Shown here: positions 44,734 through 54,827 of the stretch, piece after piece
Position numbering within the stretch: the first letter of the stretch is position 1
Layout of the letters: each line of letters starts with the position of its first letter
Assembly (NCBI GenBank): GCA_023458555.1
Contig: JAEWYS010000004.1
Location: 433,590-497,589 of the forward strand
DNA length: 64,000 nt
Reading direction: 5' to 3'
Origin: Bacteroidota bacterium
GTDB lineage: Bacteria > Bacteroidota > Bacteroidia > Cytophagales > Cytophagaceae
Made by a program: the position numbers and the translations under genes
Notes under the pieces: generated by a model
Told to the model about the DNA's origin: nothing
Seen by the model: the letters and a program-made list of their open reading frames with translations, nothing else
The model's database searches: none

Positions 44734-47700
44734 TTTTTAATAACTTTTACAAATTGTCCTTCCATACGAATGAAATACATTCCTTCCGGGTACCGATCAA
44801 GATCTATCCCTGTTCCAAATCCTTTCGCCAGTGACAGGCCACTCACATTGAGCAGTTCCCATTCTCTTTCTGTTTCCCAGTAAATGTTTCCCGCTGTCGG
44901 GTTTGGATATACACTGATATTCTGATCCGGAATTGTTCCGGAAATCCCGGTGATCGTACAACCTCCATCGCTTACCCCTTCGGAAAAATAGAGTATATCC
45001 AGGTTGGCAAGTCCTTCCTCTGTGGCTGAAACAAGAGTAAGCTCATTAATTCCCGCTTTAAGATCCAGCAACACGGTCGAAAGACGCCAGTCGCTCCAGG
45101 AACCGGTGGATGGCAGTTGCCATAAGCCCACCGCCACTCCATTGATGATAATCCGGCCATCGCGGGGGACTGTGCCTGCATTTGCATAGCGGAATGTAAG
45201 AGTTGCCGACTGATTAGTAGTGCTCTGCAAAAACCAGGTTACATATGAATCTGAGCTATTGGTGGTATTTACATAACCACTACCGGAAAAGCCGCCATTG
45301 CGGTCTTCCAGAAGGATACCATCCACCTCACAGGCATACTCCGCCTCAAGACTACCGGAGCAGGCTTCAAAACCGGTAAGACCTCCCACACAGATTCCGC
45401 AATCATCCGGATAGGCTGTACCTTCCCGGTCACCGTTGCAGTCCATGCAGGCATTGGGTATTTTACCAGTCTGCCCGCCACTGCATTCTCCACACGCGTC
45501 CGGAGCTGCGCCGCCCCCGAATACTCCGGAACAATCGGGCCCTTCCTCTACAATCAGTATACCTGATCCGGTAATATATTCCGGCAAGGTGGCCGCTGTA
45601 TACTGCCCTGCCATCAGGTATACATCTCCAATTTTTGCATATACTGTTTTCAGATTATCATGTACTATCAGCCTACCATCCGCAATTTCCAGCCCCCGTA
45701 TGGCCAAAACCATATCGGTCTCTATTTCTCCTCCATCGATATATACTATTCCTGTTCCGATCGAGCCTGGTGTTCTGAAATGCACCTTACCTTCTGACAC
45801 TCTCCAGTTTCCTTCATACGCCGAAGCATTGCTGCTGATACGCAACAATCCTGCTCCTGTCTTTTTCAGCTCACCGGAACCGGCAATGCTCCCGTTCAAC
45901 GTCAGTGTCGCATGTGAACCGGAGCCAACGCTGATACCTGAATTACTTTCGACATGCAAACCGGCTGTAAGCGGTGCGCCGCTTCCTCCCGTATATACAG
46001 ACAAGCGTCCTCCCTGCAGCTTGACAAGTCTCATAGAGCTTTCTCCCACCACTTTGACAATTCCCGATTGCTCAATCCGTGTTTCCGCTTCTATAGCGTG
46101 TCCACTGACATGCACTTCGCCGGTACGTATGACCGCGGTATCTCTCAACGCGGGCAGCGCTGCCGGAGTCCAGCTTCCGGTATAGTCCCAGTTATGGTTT
46201 CCGCTGTTATCATATACAAAGATGTATTTGCCAGGCTGCTGATGTACCGTAACCGTTACAGGCCAGGACATCGTCGCGTTTCCGCTGTTGTCTCTGGCGA
46301 TCGCAACCAGTGAATAGGAGCAGGAACTTAAAGAAGTCATGGTATAAGTGTAAGGCGCGGTCGCGTCTTCTCCCAGCTTGAGGGTTCCGTTATAAAATTC
46401 TACTTTGCTGATCGTGCCATCCTGATCATTGGCAGCTACTGTGATGGTCAATGTCGCCGGATCGGAAAGAATGCTTCCGTCAGCCGGAGCTGAAATAGAA
46501 ACGACAGGCGCCTTGTTGTATAGACCCGCGGTTTCATTGTAGGCCGGCAATGTCCCCCATTTGCCACCGGCACGGGCATGGGTGGAAACAGTCTGAGCAA
46601 CCGTATTAAGACTCTCCACACTATATGAATACGGCACAGAAAAGACCGCATCCTTAGGTTCTGAAGCATTCCGGTTATCTACCCGGTGACTTCCGATTGA
46701 ATTGTATTGATTATTTACTGAATAAATTTTACCTGTATTTTCCTTATTGGTAGGATACCGCACGTCCTGAAAAACTGTGCCTTCAATACGGACTTCCGAG
46801 TCTTTTGCCGATCCTACTGCATAGTATGTATTTACTTTATGATAGTTGTTCAGCATATGTACCCGGTTGTATTGCGAGCATTTGGGATTTCTGCCTTCAC
46901 AGTTTTCCCAGTAGACATGGTCATAGGTGATATCTGAATAATCAAGGGCAGCTGCATAATGATCTCTTTTGGAACACATGAATTCATTATCTCCCTGCAC
47001 ATAATTCCATGACCAGGTCTGTTCTTTTCCCCGATTGATATCGTTGCCGTCACTTATCCATTTGAACGTGCAATGATCCACCCAGACTTTGGTCGCGTCG
47101 TTGGGGGTAATGCCGTCTCCCGCTTCTATTATATGCGGATTTACGTCCCATATCTTGAGATTTCTCCATATTACATTGCTTGTAGGATTGGATGTATAAA
47201 AAGATGCGCCACGCAGGGAAGCTCCTCTTCCCATACCGATAATGGTTTTGTCTGAACGCACTCCGATTCTCCGGTCCCAGCGTTGTATTGTTCGCACTGT
47301 ACCGGGGCAGTTGTTGGCCAGGTCTACAAAATCACCTTTGTATGTATTGAGAGAAGAGTTGCAGGGAACATAACAGGTCTGCTGATCCCTGTAGCTTCTG
47401 AAGTCATAGGCTCCTTCTTCTACTAAAATAATCTTAGCACCATTGGATTGGGCCTGACTGATGAGATCACTGACTGTTTTCACTACCACGACGCTGCCGC
47501 CTTCTCCCCCTGTAGTGGCAGCACCAAAACCTGCAGGCTTCAGATCAAAGGTGAAACGAAAAACAGCGGCCGCATCATCAGCCCCGGATGTCCAGATCCA
47601 TCTGGCCGGGGAGCCTGCAGGAAACCCACTTATTGTCTGCCCTCCGGGAGTTTTTGTAAGATTGCCGGCAGACTGCACTGTTACAGCGGACCATGTCGAA

Positions 47701-48137
47701 GAGTTGTACGTCTTGTTTTTCCAGGTATTATCTGCCGGCTGCCTGGTAAACCTCCATGAATTGTCCGTAACAAATGACTGATGAAGCTCATCGATATGGA
47801 GCATTATTCCCGGCGCTCCGGCTCCGTTAACTCCCACAACAGAAACAGCATTTCGCCCCGGTAAAAAAGTCATCGGGATAAATCTGACGCGACCGGGGGC
47901 ATTATCATAGGCCAGCAACTCCCCATTCAGATACAGGCGATATCCTCCGTCGGCCACCACATAAATACCGGGTCCCTGCCCCGGTCCGTATGTGTTCCCT
48001 ATCAGCACAGAGCCCTGATGGTCTCCGCCGCCCCATTTTGAATCCGCCGGCCATACGACAACTTCCGGGCAGGTCTGAGAGAACCCGGAAATGATTCCAT
48101 AGCAAAAGATAATTGAACAGATAATTTTCTTAAACAT
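44730..48137 (-). CDS. Large PL1-type pectate/pectin lyase with Ig, passenger-like repeats, CBM and T9SS domain
   Basis: An 1135-residue protein, first gene of the four-gene operon. After a signal peptide (1-20, ending GFSQ) comes a galactose-binding-like N-domain (about 22-190; GYRLYLNGELLAYDN). The PL1 beta-helix is at about 210-540 (GVRSDKTIIGMG, VWVDHCTFKW, RNPKCSQYNRVHMLNNYH); the usual second Arg of RxPxxR is replaced. A Big_9-type Ig domain follows (APVVSISAPADGS). Next is a region like autotransporter-associated strand repeats (GSGELKKTGAGLLRISS). Two four-Cys modules, one CBM-like module and a sorting domain complete it. It probably degrades pectin outside the cell. Confidence 0.88.
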   Translation of the reverse strand: MFKKIICSIIFCYGIISGFSQTCPEVVVWPADSKWGGGDHQGSVLIGNTYGPGQGPGIYVVADGGYRLYLNGELLAYDNAPGRVRFIPMTFLPGRNAVSVVGVNGAGAPGIMLHIDELHQSFVTDNSWRFTRQPADNTWKNKTYNSSTWSAVTVQSAGNLTKTPGGQTISGFPAGSPARWIWTSGADDAAAVFRFTFDLKPAGFGAATTGGEGGSVVVVKTVSDLISQAQSNGAKIILVEEGAYDFRSYRDQQTCYVPCNSSLNTYKGDFVDLANNCPGTVRTIQRWDRRIGVRSDKTIIGMGRGASLRGASFYTSNPTSNVIWRNLKIWDVNPHIIEAGDGITPNDATKVWVDHCTFKWISDGNDINRGKEQTWSWNYVQGDNEFMCSKRDHYAAALDYSDITYDHVYWENCEGRNPKCSQYNRVHMLNNYHKVNTYYAVGSAKDSEVRIEGTVFQDVRYPTNKENTGKIYSVNNQYNSIGSHRVDNRNASEPKDAVFSVPYSYSVESLNTVAQTVSTHARAGGKWGTLPAYNETAGLYNKAPVVSISAPADGSILSDPATLTITVAANDQDGTISKVEFYNGTLKLGEDATAPYTYTMTSLSSCSYSLVAIARDNSGNATMSWPVTVTVHQQPGKYIFVYDNSGNHNWDYTGSWTPAALPALRDTAVIRTGEVHVSGHAIEAETRIEQSGIVKVVGESSMRLVKLQGGRLSVYTGGSGAPLTAGLHVESNSGISVGSGSHATLTLNGSIAGSGELKKTGAGLLRISSNASAYEGNWRVSEGKVHFRTPGSIGTGIVYIDGGEIETDMVLAIRGLEIADGRLIVHDNLKTVYAKIGDVYLMAGQYTAATLPEYITGSGILIVEEGPDCSGVFGGGAAPDACGECSGGQTGKIPNACMDCNGDREGTAYPDDCGICVGGLTGFEACSGSLEAEYACEVDGILLEDRNGGFSGSGYVNTTNSSDSYVTWFLQSTTNQSATLTFRYANAGTVPRDGRIIINGVAVGLWQLPSTGSWSDWRLSTVLLDLKAGINELTLVSATEEGLANLDILYFSEGVSDGGCTITGISGTIPDQNISVYPNPTAGNIYWETEREWELLNVSGLSLAKGFGTGIDLDRYPEGMYFIRMEGQFVKVIKK

Positions 48138-48160
48138 ACCGCTGTGATTACTTTAGTTCC

Positions 48161-48190
48161 ACATACATGCTGCAAAACGAGAAGTAACAG
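48161..48190 (-). promoter_or_regulatory. Pectin-locus upstream element, copy D
   Basis: On the minus strand: CTGTTACTTC, 13 nt in total, then TGTATGT, preceded by a T-run. It lies only 24 bp before the start of the operon's first gene. Spacing is identical to copies at 52153, 58513 and 61334. Confidence 0.6.
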
Positions 48191-48197
48191 GCAGCAT

Positions 48198-48240
48198 AAA
48201 AAAAATTCGCTCAGGTCCCGGCAGGGAATCCTGAGCGAAC
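48198..48240 (-). terminator. Terminator of the gene at 48291
   Basis: TTCGCTCAGG pairs with CCTGAGCGAA, with an inner TCCC/GGGA pair, followed on the minus strand by eight Ts. Confidence 0.88.
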
Positions 48241-48290
48241 AAAAGCACTATACAGAAATTATAAAACAGGTATTCTTTTTTCGGAATCGG

Positions 48291-51200
48291 CTATTGCCGG
48301 ACAATCTTAACTACCTGATGTCCGATTTTGACAAAATATATTCCCGAATGGTATTCTGACAAGTCTATCTGGTTTCCATAGCCGGTATTTAAGCGCTCTG
48401 CTTTCGCATTCAGCAGCTCCCAGTTCTGTTCCCCGTTCCATTGTACTCTGCCGTTTGTGGGATTAGGATGAACTTTCAGCACTCCGGAAGGATCACCATC
48501 CGCTATTCCTGTCACCAGACATCCGGCCGGGCTCAGACCTTCCGACATATATAGTATATCCAGATTGGCAAGACCACCATCCGTTACTGCTTCCAGCCTA
48601 AGCTCATGTATACCGGAAGGCAGATTAAGCAGTATGGTCGCAAAAGTCCAGTTTGTCCAGGTCGTGGTCGGTGGGAACAGCAATATACCTTTATCCTCAC
48701 CGTTTATCAGCACCCTTGCATCACGGGACAAGTCTCCGCCGCCATTCGCGAACCGGAAACTGAGGGTATATACACCATCGGAAGAGCTCCGCAATACCCA
48801 GCTTGCAAAAGCATCTTTTACATTCTCCGTATTCACATAACCCGCTCCGGAAAAACCTTCATTGCGATCTTCCAGCATAATTCCCAGCACATCGCAGGCG
48901 TCTTCCGCCTCGAGGCCTCCCGAACAAACTTCAAATCCGGTCTCACCCCCCACGCATACGCCACAGTCATCTTTGTATGCCGTACCGCCCCATTGACCGG
49001 CACAATCCGGGATACACGCAGTCTTTCCCGTGGTGCCTCCTACACAGACACCACACTCATCCGTAAAGGCTGCTCCTCCGACTACTCCCTGACAGTCTTC
49101 TTCACAGCCAGCAAAAGTCAAACCCGCTGTCGAATAAGAGAATAAGTCGATATTTGGCCCACCGTCTGCACTTAATGAACGTAACTCCAAACGGTTGACT
49201 CCACGTAAAAGATTGAGCGTAACATACTCTCCATGCCAGCTCGTCCAGTCACCGGTCGATGATCCGGTAATGGTGGCCTGAGTCTGGCCATTAACCAGAA
49301 TGTTCATGCCACGGGCTGTCGTTCCGCCATTGGCATAACGGATTCCCATACGTACAGACATATCCCGGTCGGCCTGAAGATTCCAGACTCCGGATGAGTT
49401 CAACTCGTTATCGAAGTTAATATAAGCTTCTCCTATAAAACCTCCGTTTTTGGATTCTTCTATGCCTATAGCGTCACAAAAATCCTCACCCTGAATGGCT
49501 CCGGTACATGCCACGCGTCCGGTATTGCCACCTGCGCACAGACCGCAGTCATCGAGAACAGCGCTTCCGTTTTCCACACCGGCACAATCATATTTTTTTA
49601 GAGAACACTGGCCCGGGGTAGCAGATTCTACAAATACTCCCACCGGTCTGGACATCGTAAAACCGGACTCCGCCGCTTTCAGGGTAAAGGACGCAAAACC
49701 GCAATCTTTGGCACGGAATGTCGCTGTATTGCCTGAAATGCTCACTGTTCCGTTTTCCACATTGTCCACGGAAAACGAAGCGGATGAACCGAAGCCCCGG
49801 AACATATCTTTCAGACTGATCGCCTGGCTTCCACCATAGGAAACAAAGTAATGCGGCTCGGCCATCCAGTTCAGATAGTCTTCCAGATTGGTATATCCGT
49901 CCCCATCCGGATCCGCGTTGGAGTCTGAAAAGTTTCCGGCCGGAGAATTCGGGCTGGTACCAATCATACGCTCCCAGAAATCGGGTAAACCATCCTTGTC
50001 CGTATCCCAATTAGCCGGACGGGACGTATTCGGATAGCTTTCATATCCGCCCGCGTCATTCTGATGATCGGGGAATCCTTTCTTTTTTGTGTAGCTTCCT
50101 GTCACCGAATAGGTTCCATTGAATGTCTCATTGATCATTCGTATATCGTGATTGTCCAGTCCCGGCTGGCTGGCTCCGACATCAGACAACACGCTTTTAT
50201 AAGCATTGGCAGCGCTCTGAGTAGTTACATTGGAGGGGAAAAAAGGCTTGGAAACAAAGGTCTCATAGGTATTCTGAGCCCCGTTGAAATAGCGGGCTCT
50301 CCGACCTGCTGTCTGGTTACTTTCGTTAAAGTGTCCGGGCATTACATTGCCCGCGAAGTAAGCTCGCTGTGTGCCAAGACCTGTACCCTCATGATCAATA
50401 GTCAGAGCATAAAAAAGTGTGGTTCCTGCCCCCGGTTTGTAGTAGTTATTGACAAAGTTTAGCTCATGCGCTCCGCCATCGGTCGCTCTGGAACCCCAAT
50501 TGTAAACTACGTTATTGGTAATATCCAGTCTTCCCGCAAAATAGGCGTTGCCGTCCAGCCCTCCGCCCAGACTCCAGTTTCGTCCATAGCAATGTGCCAG
50601 CAGATTGTGATGAAAGCTGCCGACATCACCGCCAATCGTTGCCGCATAACCATGTTCCGTACCCGCCGGATAGTTGGCATGTCCGGCCGCATTGAGTGCT
50701 TCCGAAATCAGTGTACGCTGAAGGGTAATGTTCTTGCCACCTCTGGAACTATAGGCTTCATCAATGGTCCAGCTTATTGAGCAATGATCCAGAATACTAT
50801 GATTGGCTCCGGTTTGTCCCATTCCATCGTAGGTAGGACCAGCGCCCAGCTTCAGTCTCAAATGGCGTACAATAACATCGTTGCCGGTAAAGCCAAAAGG
50901 CGCGGAACGAATGCATATACCTTTGCCGGGGGCTGTCTGGCCGGCGATGGTTACAAAAGGATTGCTTAATACCAGTCGTGACTGCAAGGTTATAATTCCT
51001 GATACATTAAACACGATGGTCCGGGGACCAATATCGTTTGTCACGGCTTCCCGGAGACTACCTGGACCACTGTCGTTCAGATTCGTCACGTATACTACTT
51101 TGCCTCCCCGTCCGCCGATCGCGTATCGTCCATAACCCTCCGCACCGGGAAACGCGAGCTGCCGGGGACGGAATTTCCAGACATTGCCTTTTGTTACCGC

Positions 51201-52085
51201 TCCTCCGGAGGTTACTTCATCGATTCTCCAGTAATACATTTGTCTGCTGCCAAGCCCGGAAGCTATATAGGACGTAGCGCTCTGACTACCTTTATACTCC
51301 GGAGAACCGGTACCGGCAGCGGCCACGGCCGATTCGCTGGTACCAAAGTATATTCTGTGCGATACAGCATTGGAAGCCCTGGTCCAGCGTAAGGTAACGG
51401 AGCCCGGATCTACCTCATGCGCGTCGCCATCTGCCGGATAAGGATCTCTTGCCTGATGAAGAAAATTGGGGGTATTCAACTCTACTCCGCAGATATAAAC
51501 GTTCCTGACCGGAGCAGATGAATTGGTTTCGGCTCTGAACGTAATCACTACATTCTGTCCCGCCGTAGCGTTAAACGTAATATAGCTTACCGCAGCGTCT
51601 ACCGTAGATGTCGCCCTGAGCGGAATCGGCAGGTCATTGACAACCAGATTGCCGTTTACCAATACGTCCAGAGGACTGCATGCCTGTGAGCTCAACCCAT
51701 TATGAAAAGTCATTAACGAATGCGTACCTGTCCTCAGGCCGCTGATTGTAAGCTGAATCTGAGCTCCCGCGTCTCCGCCGTCTACCCGCATTCCATCGCA
51801 CACAAGCCGGGCATAATACGGAGCCTGCACCCCGGCTTTGTACCAGTCTGCCCGTAATGTCGAGCCATTGTTTCCGGCTTTGGTAAAGGTAAATGTGACT
51901 CCACTGGCGCTAAATGAGGTGCTCGCCGCATTATTCGGTATCCATGGAAGATAATTCGGATCATTGGTTTCCAGCTCAGGCCTGCCGCTCATATTGATGT
52001 CAAATCTGACTACAGGGCTTTGTGCCCGGAGCGCTCCCGAAGAGAGTATAACCGAAATCAGTAAAATAATTCGTATTGCCTTCAT
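48291..52085 (-). CDS. Large PL1-like pectate lyase with malectin-like, Fn3-like, CBM and four-Cys modules, T9SS
   Basis: A 1264-residue protein from the ATG at 52085 (signal MKAIRIILLISVILSSGALRAQ); a 12-codon upstream extension is unlikely. The N-domain (about 25-205) looks like a malectin/CBM fold (RFDINMSGRPE, LDVLVNGNLVVNDL). A fibronectin-like domain follows (VTLRWTRASNAVSHRIYFGTS). The lyase beta-helix begins AFPGAEGYGRYAIGGRGGKV, VTNLNDSGPGSLREAV, a signature of Bacteroidota pectate lyases. WDTDKDGLPDFWERMIG and DPDGDGYTNLEDYL are calcium loops. Three four-Cys modules, two CBM-like modules and the sorting domain end it. It is a single-gene unit with its own element and terminator. Confidence 0.88.
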   Translation of the reverse strand: MKAIRIILLISVILSSGALRAQSPVVRFDINMSGRPELETNDPNYLPWIPNNAASTSFSASGVTFTFTKAGNNGSTLRADWYKAGVQAPYYARLVCDGMRVDGGDAGAQIQLTISGLRTGTHSLMTFHNGLSSQACSPLDVLVNGNLVVNDLPIPLRATSTVDAAVSYITFNATAGQNVVITFRAETNSSAPVRNVYICGVELNTPNFLHQARDPYPADGDAHEVDPGSVTLRWTRASNAVSHRIYFGTSESAVAAAGTGSPEYKGSQSATSYIASGLGSRQMYYWRIDEVTSGGAVTKGNVWKFRPRQLAFPGAEGYGRYAIGGRGGKVVYVTNLNDSGPGSLREAVTNDIGPRTIVFNVSGIITLQSRLVLSNPFVTIAGQTAPGKGICIRSAPFGFTGNDVIVRHLRLKLGAGPTYDGMGQTGANHSILDHCSISWTIDEAYSSRGGKNITLQRTLISEALNAAGHANYPAGTEHGYAATIGGDVGSFHHNLLAHCYGRNWSLGGGLDGNAYFAGRLDITNNVVYNWGSRATDGGAHELNFVNNYYKPGAGTTLFYALTIDHEGTGLGTQRAYFAGNVMPGHFNESNQTAGRRARYFNGAQNTYETFVSKPFFPSNVTTQSAANAYKSVLSDVGASQPGLDNHDIRMINETFNGTYSVTGSYTKKKGFPDHQNDAGGYESYPNTSRPANWDTDKDGLPDFWERMIGTSPNSPAGNFSDSNADPDGDGYTNLEDYLNWMAEPHYFVSYGGSQAISLKDMFRGFGSSASFSVDNVENGTVSISGNTATFRAKDCGFASFTLKAAESGFTMSRPVGVFVESATPGQCSLKKYDCAGVENGSAVLDDCGLCAGGNTGRVACTGAIQGEDFCDAIGIEESKNGGFIGEAYINFDNELNSSGVWNLQADRDMSVRMGIRYANGGTTARGMNILVNGQTQATITGSSTGDWTSWHGEYVTLNLLRGVNRLELRSLSADGGPNIDLFSYSTAGLTFAGCEEDCQGVVGGAAFTDECGVCVGGTTGKTACIPDCAGQWGGTAYKDDCGVCVGGETGFEVCSGGLEAEDACDVLGIMLEDRNEGFSGAGYVNTENVKDAFASWVLRSSSDGVYTLSFRFANGGGDLSRDARVLINGEDKGILLFPPTTTWTNWTFATILLNLPSGIHELRLEAVTDGGLANLDILYMSEGLSPAGCLVTGIADGDPSGVLKVHPNPTNGRVQWNGEQNWELLNAKAERLNTGYGNQIDLSEYHSGIYFVKIGHQVVKIVRQ

Positions 52086-52152
52086 ATGCTTTGTTTTAAT
52101 AACTTTATCAGGCAGCCGCAAACCAGGCTGTAGTTAGCTTTTTACCTGATGC

Positions 52153-52183
52153 ACATACAGTCCGGAATCCGGGAAGTAACATT
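52153..52183 (-). promoter_or_regulatory. Pectin-locus upstream element, copy A
   Basis: Minus strand AATGTTACTTC, 13 nt, TGTATGT, with an upstream T-rich tract (52189-52199). It is about 70-100 bp before the start of the lyase gene at 52085. Confidence 0.6.
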
Positions 52184-52339
52184 TTTACGAAAAAAATAAA
52201 ACAGGGGCAGACAGATACACTTCAAGCAACCAGCTCACTGTTGTTTCCCATTTTTAAAAGAAAGAAGGTTGAAGCCTAAAGCTCAAAGACCGCAGGGAGG
52301 ACTCAGACAGCTTAGACTCATAAAGGTTAGGTTCTACGG

Positions 52340-53494
52340 TTATATCTTAAGCAGCAGAAACCCGCCGATACTACCTGCCAGAATAATAACAACAGTGCTT
52401 AGGTTTTTCCAGAAAAGGGTCATGGCAAGACACACGGCCAAAATTACGGCTCCTTGCCATTGTGCTACAGATGATGTAAGCAAATGAAAACCTACCACAG
52501 CGATTATTGACACAGAGGCAGCGCTAAGACCATCCAGAAAGCGCCTCAGCTTCCGGCTTTTTCGCACAGATGAGAGTATGCTGTGCAGGAAAAAGGAGAT
52601 GAAGAAAGAGGGTAGAAAAATACCAACAGTTGCCAGTAAGCCGCCCGCTGTTCCGTTAATCAGATACCCCGCAAAGGTAGCGCTTGACAATATCGGCCCC
52701 GGAGTAATCTGCCCTACGGCAATCGCATCCATCAGCTGCTGATGGCTCATCCAGTGATTATTACGAACAAGAGCTTCATCCATATAGGCAAAAAGCACAT
52801 AACCGCTTCCATACAACATAGCTCCGATTTTCAGAAAAATAAAAAAGAGCTTATTATCTGGAAATTTGCTGCTTATATGCAGGAAAACGGGCGTGAGAAA
52901 TATTCCGGTAAATACAGGCAGCCTGTCTTTTATCGCATATACAAGATAGTTTATGATGCCCGCGCCGATTATCAGCAACACCTCATTCATACCACAGAGC
53001 GAACCAATAAAAACCAGAAGACACAGCACCATAAGAGCTTTATTGTTTCTGAGCGTCTTATCCGAAAGCCGGAAAACCGTTCCTATCACCAGGGCAGTTG
53101 TTGCAGGCCTGAGGCCAAATATGAAATTCTGGACATCCGGCAATGCGCTGTACCGTTGATAGAAGTATCCGCACAGCAGACATATCAGCATGGCAGGAAG
53201 TATGTAACAGATTCCCGCCACCACTAATCCCGGGCGCCCGCCCCGTTCCTTGCCACAGTGCATGACTACTTCGACGGCATTTGGACCGGGTATGATATAC
53301 GATGCGCTAAGCACATCCATGAAATGCTGATGATCTATCCACTTGCGTCTGACCACCATTTCATTTTCGATGGTGGCCACCATACCCGCGATACCCCCAA
53401 AACCTATCGTTCCCAATTTTAAGCATGAGACGGCAATTTGTACCAGCTTCGTGGCAGTACTTTCAATATTCTGTTCTGCATGTACTGTTTGCAT
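52340..53494 (-). CDS. chrA: Chromate transporter, two-domain (long) form
   Basis: A 384-residue inner-membrane protein with two homologous CHR halves. The first has LGTIGFGGIAGMVATIENEMV and SYIIPGPNAVEVVMHCG; the second has IGAMLYGSGYVLFAYMDEALV and VGQITPGPILSSATFAGYL. This inverted duplication is typical of long-form ChrA, which exports chromate; related proteins may move sulfate or other anions. It interrupts the pectin locus and starts 40 bp after the end of the amine oxidase gene, so those two may be co-transcribed. Confidence 0.92.
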   Translation of the reverse strand: MQTVHAEQNIESTATKLVQIAVSCLKLGTIGFGGIAGMVATIENEMVVRRKWIDHQHFMDVLSASYIIPGPNAVEVVMHCGKERGGRPGLVVAGICYILPAMLICLLCGYFYQRYSALPDVQNFIFGLRPATTALVIGTVFRLSDKTLRNNKALMVLCLLVFIGSLCGMNEVLLIIGAGIINYLVYAIKDRLPVFTGIFLTPVFLHISSKFPDNKLFFIFLKIGAMLYGSGYVLFAYMDEALVRNNHWMSHQQLMDAIAVGQITPGPILSSATFAGYLINGTAGGLLATVGIFLPSFFISFFLHSILSSVRKSRKLRRFLDGLSAASVSIIAVVGFHLLTSSVAQWQGAVILAVCLAMTLFWKNLSTVVIILAGSIGGFLLLKI

Positions 53495-53533
53495 ACCAAC
53501 TGGCTATAATTACAACAAACAGGATTGTTTCTT

Positions 53534-54586
53534 TTAGAGTCTTTCTGCAACGGATTGAGCAGCAATAACCGCCCCCTCCATGTAGCCGGGAAATTCACTG
53601 GCTGTTTCAGTTGCCGCAAAAAACAATTTTCCGTTCATATAGCTTTGCTGCAATAACGGATGTCCGTTGTATTGGTGCGGGCGCCGGATAACCTGAGTTC
53701 CATCCAGTACAAATTCGTCTGTCCAGACCTTGTCAAAATAAGCAACGGGCTTTAATGCCTGCTCTCCCAGCAGCCCTCCCAATTGACTCAGTACAAATTC
53801 CTTTCTTACTTCTGATGAGTACGACGCAGCACTGGTATTCAGGAAACCTGTAAAACCAAATTTATTTTCTTCAAAACTGGTGTGATCGTACATCTCCGTA
53901 ATAATTCCGGCATGGCTGTACAGCATACCGGAATAACCATTTTCCCTCCAGAAAGGACGGTCATATTCCAGCACAAATTTAACAGCTCCGGCCATCCATG
54001 TTTGTACATTTGGTAAAACGCTATCGAGGGTATCCGGCAGTCCGGGTGAAAACGTTAGCTGCTTAACCGCTAATTGCGGCGGAATACATATAATAACCTT
54101 AGCGGCGTGCATTGTTTCGCCGCCGGCAGTTTGTACTGCAATACCGCTTTCTGTTTCGGCTATTGCCGTCGCTTTGGTATTTGTCAAAATTGCTTTGCCT
54201 GACAGCTTCTGTACCAGCGTGTCGATCAGCATCTGCGTTCCGCCGGCCAGCCTGTATGACGGCATTTCTGCTTCAGGGACGAAAAACTTTTGCGGTGGCT
54301 CAAACGACCTGGTCTGAAACAGCGATATACCTTCTGAAAACTGAGGATATTTCGTTAGCCCCAGTTCGTCAATCAAAGCCAGCAAATTGGGATGCATATC
54401 CGAGAACCAGGTTGCACCCAATTCCAGCGGTGTTCCGATAGCTCCCCTGATAGTCTGTATTCTTCCTCCTAATCTTGACGAAGCTTCCAGAACAATAGGG
54501 CTGATAGTTTTTTTTGACAATACGTAAGCTAACGTAAGCCCGCTCAATCCTCCGCCTATGATAATTATTCTTTCATTTAATCCCAT
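53534..54586 (-). CDS. Flavin-dependent amine oxidase family protein
   Basis: A 350-residue FAD enzyme from the ATG at 54586. The longer open frame to 54721 is judged non-coding because the FAD-binding strand should be at the N-terminus. Motifs: RIIIIGGGLSGLTLAYVLS (dinucleotide fold), EASSRLGGRIQT, GATWF and the C-terminal FAATETASEFPGYMEGAVIAA, where the FAD end is normally G-E-x-T/S. It resembles monoamine oxidase-like and protoporphyrinogen-oxidase-like proteins. The substrate is unknown. It is probably in one transcript with chrA. Confidence 0.85.
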   Translation of the reverse strand: MGLNERIIIIGGGLSGLTLAYVLSKKTISPIVLEASSRLGGRIQTIRGAIGTPLELGATWFSDMHPNLLALIDELGLTKYPQFSEGISLFQTRSFEPPQKFFVPEAEMPSYRLAGGTQMLIDTLVQKLSGKAILTNTKATAIAETESGIAVQTAGGETMHAAKVIICIPPQLAVKQLTFSPGLPDTLDSVLPNVQTWMAGAVKFVLEYDRPFWRENGYSGMLYSHAGIITEMYDHTSFEENKFGFTGFLNTSAASYSSEVRKEFVLSQLGGLLGEQALKPVAYFDKVWTDEFVLDGTQVIRRPHQYNGHPLLQQSYMNGKLFFAATETASEFPGYMEGAVIAAQSVAERL

Positions 54587-54827
54587 CCGAATGGTACTGA
54601 TATTGATTTTTTTTAAATTACGAAATTCCCTTTTTGCTCCTTCGCTTTTCGGAAAAATTATGGCGCTTGTGTACATCCGGAGCTTGTCATACCTGCCGGC
54701 AGCTACTGACCAAAATCCCATTCCGAAAATACGGCATGATATAAGCTGCCTTTAAACAGGGAACAAAACAGCATAGGTTTGTCATTGATATGAACAGATT
54801 ATAAGTTTAAACCTTTAATCAATCGAA

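Noticed and set aside
52281..52320. Third full copy of the 64-bp intergenic repeat
   Set aside because: Only the first third resembles the other two; treated as a partial or chance match.
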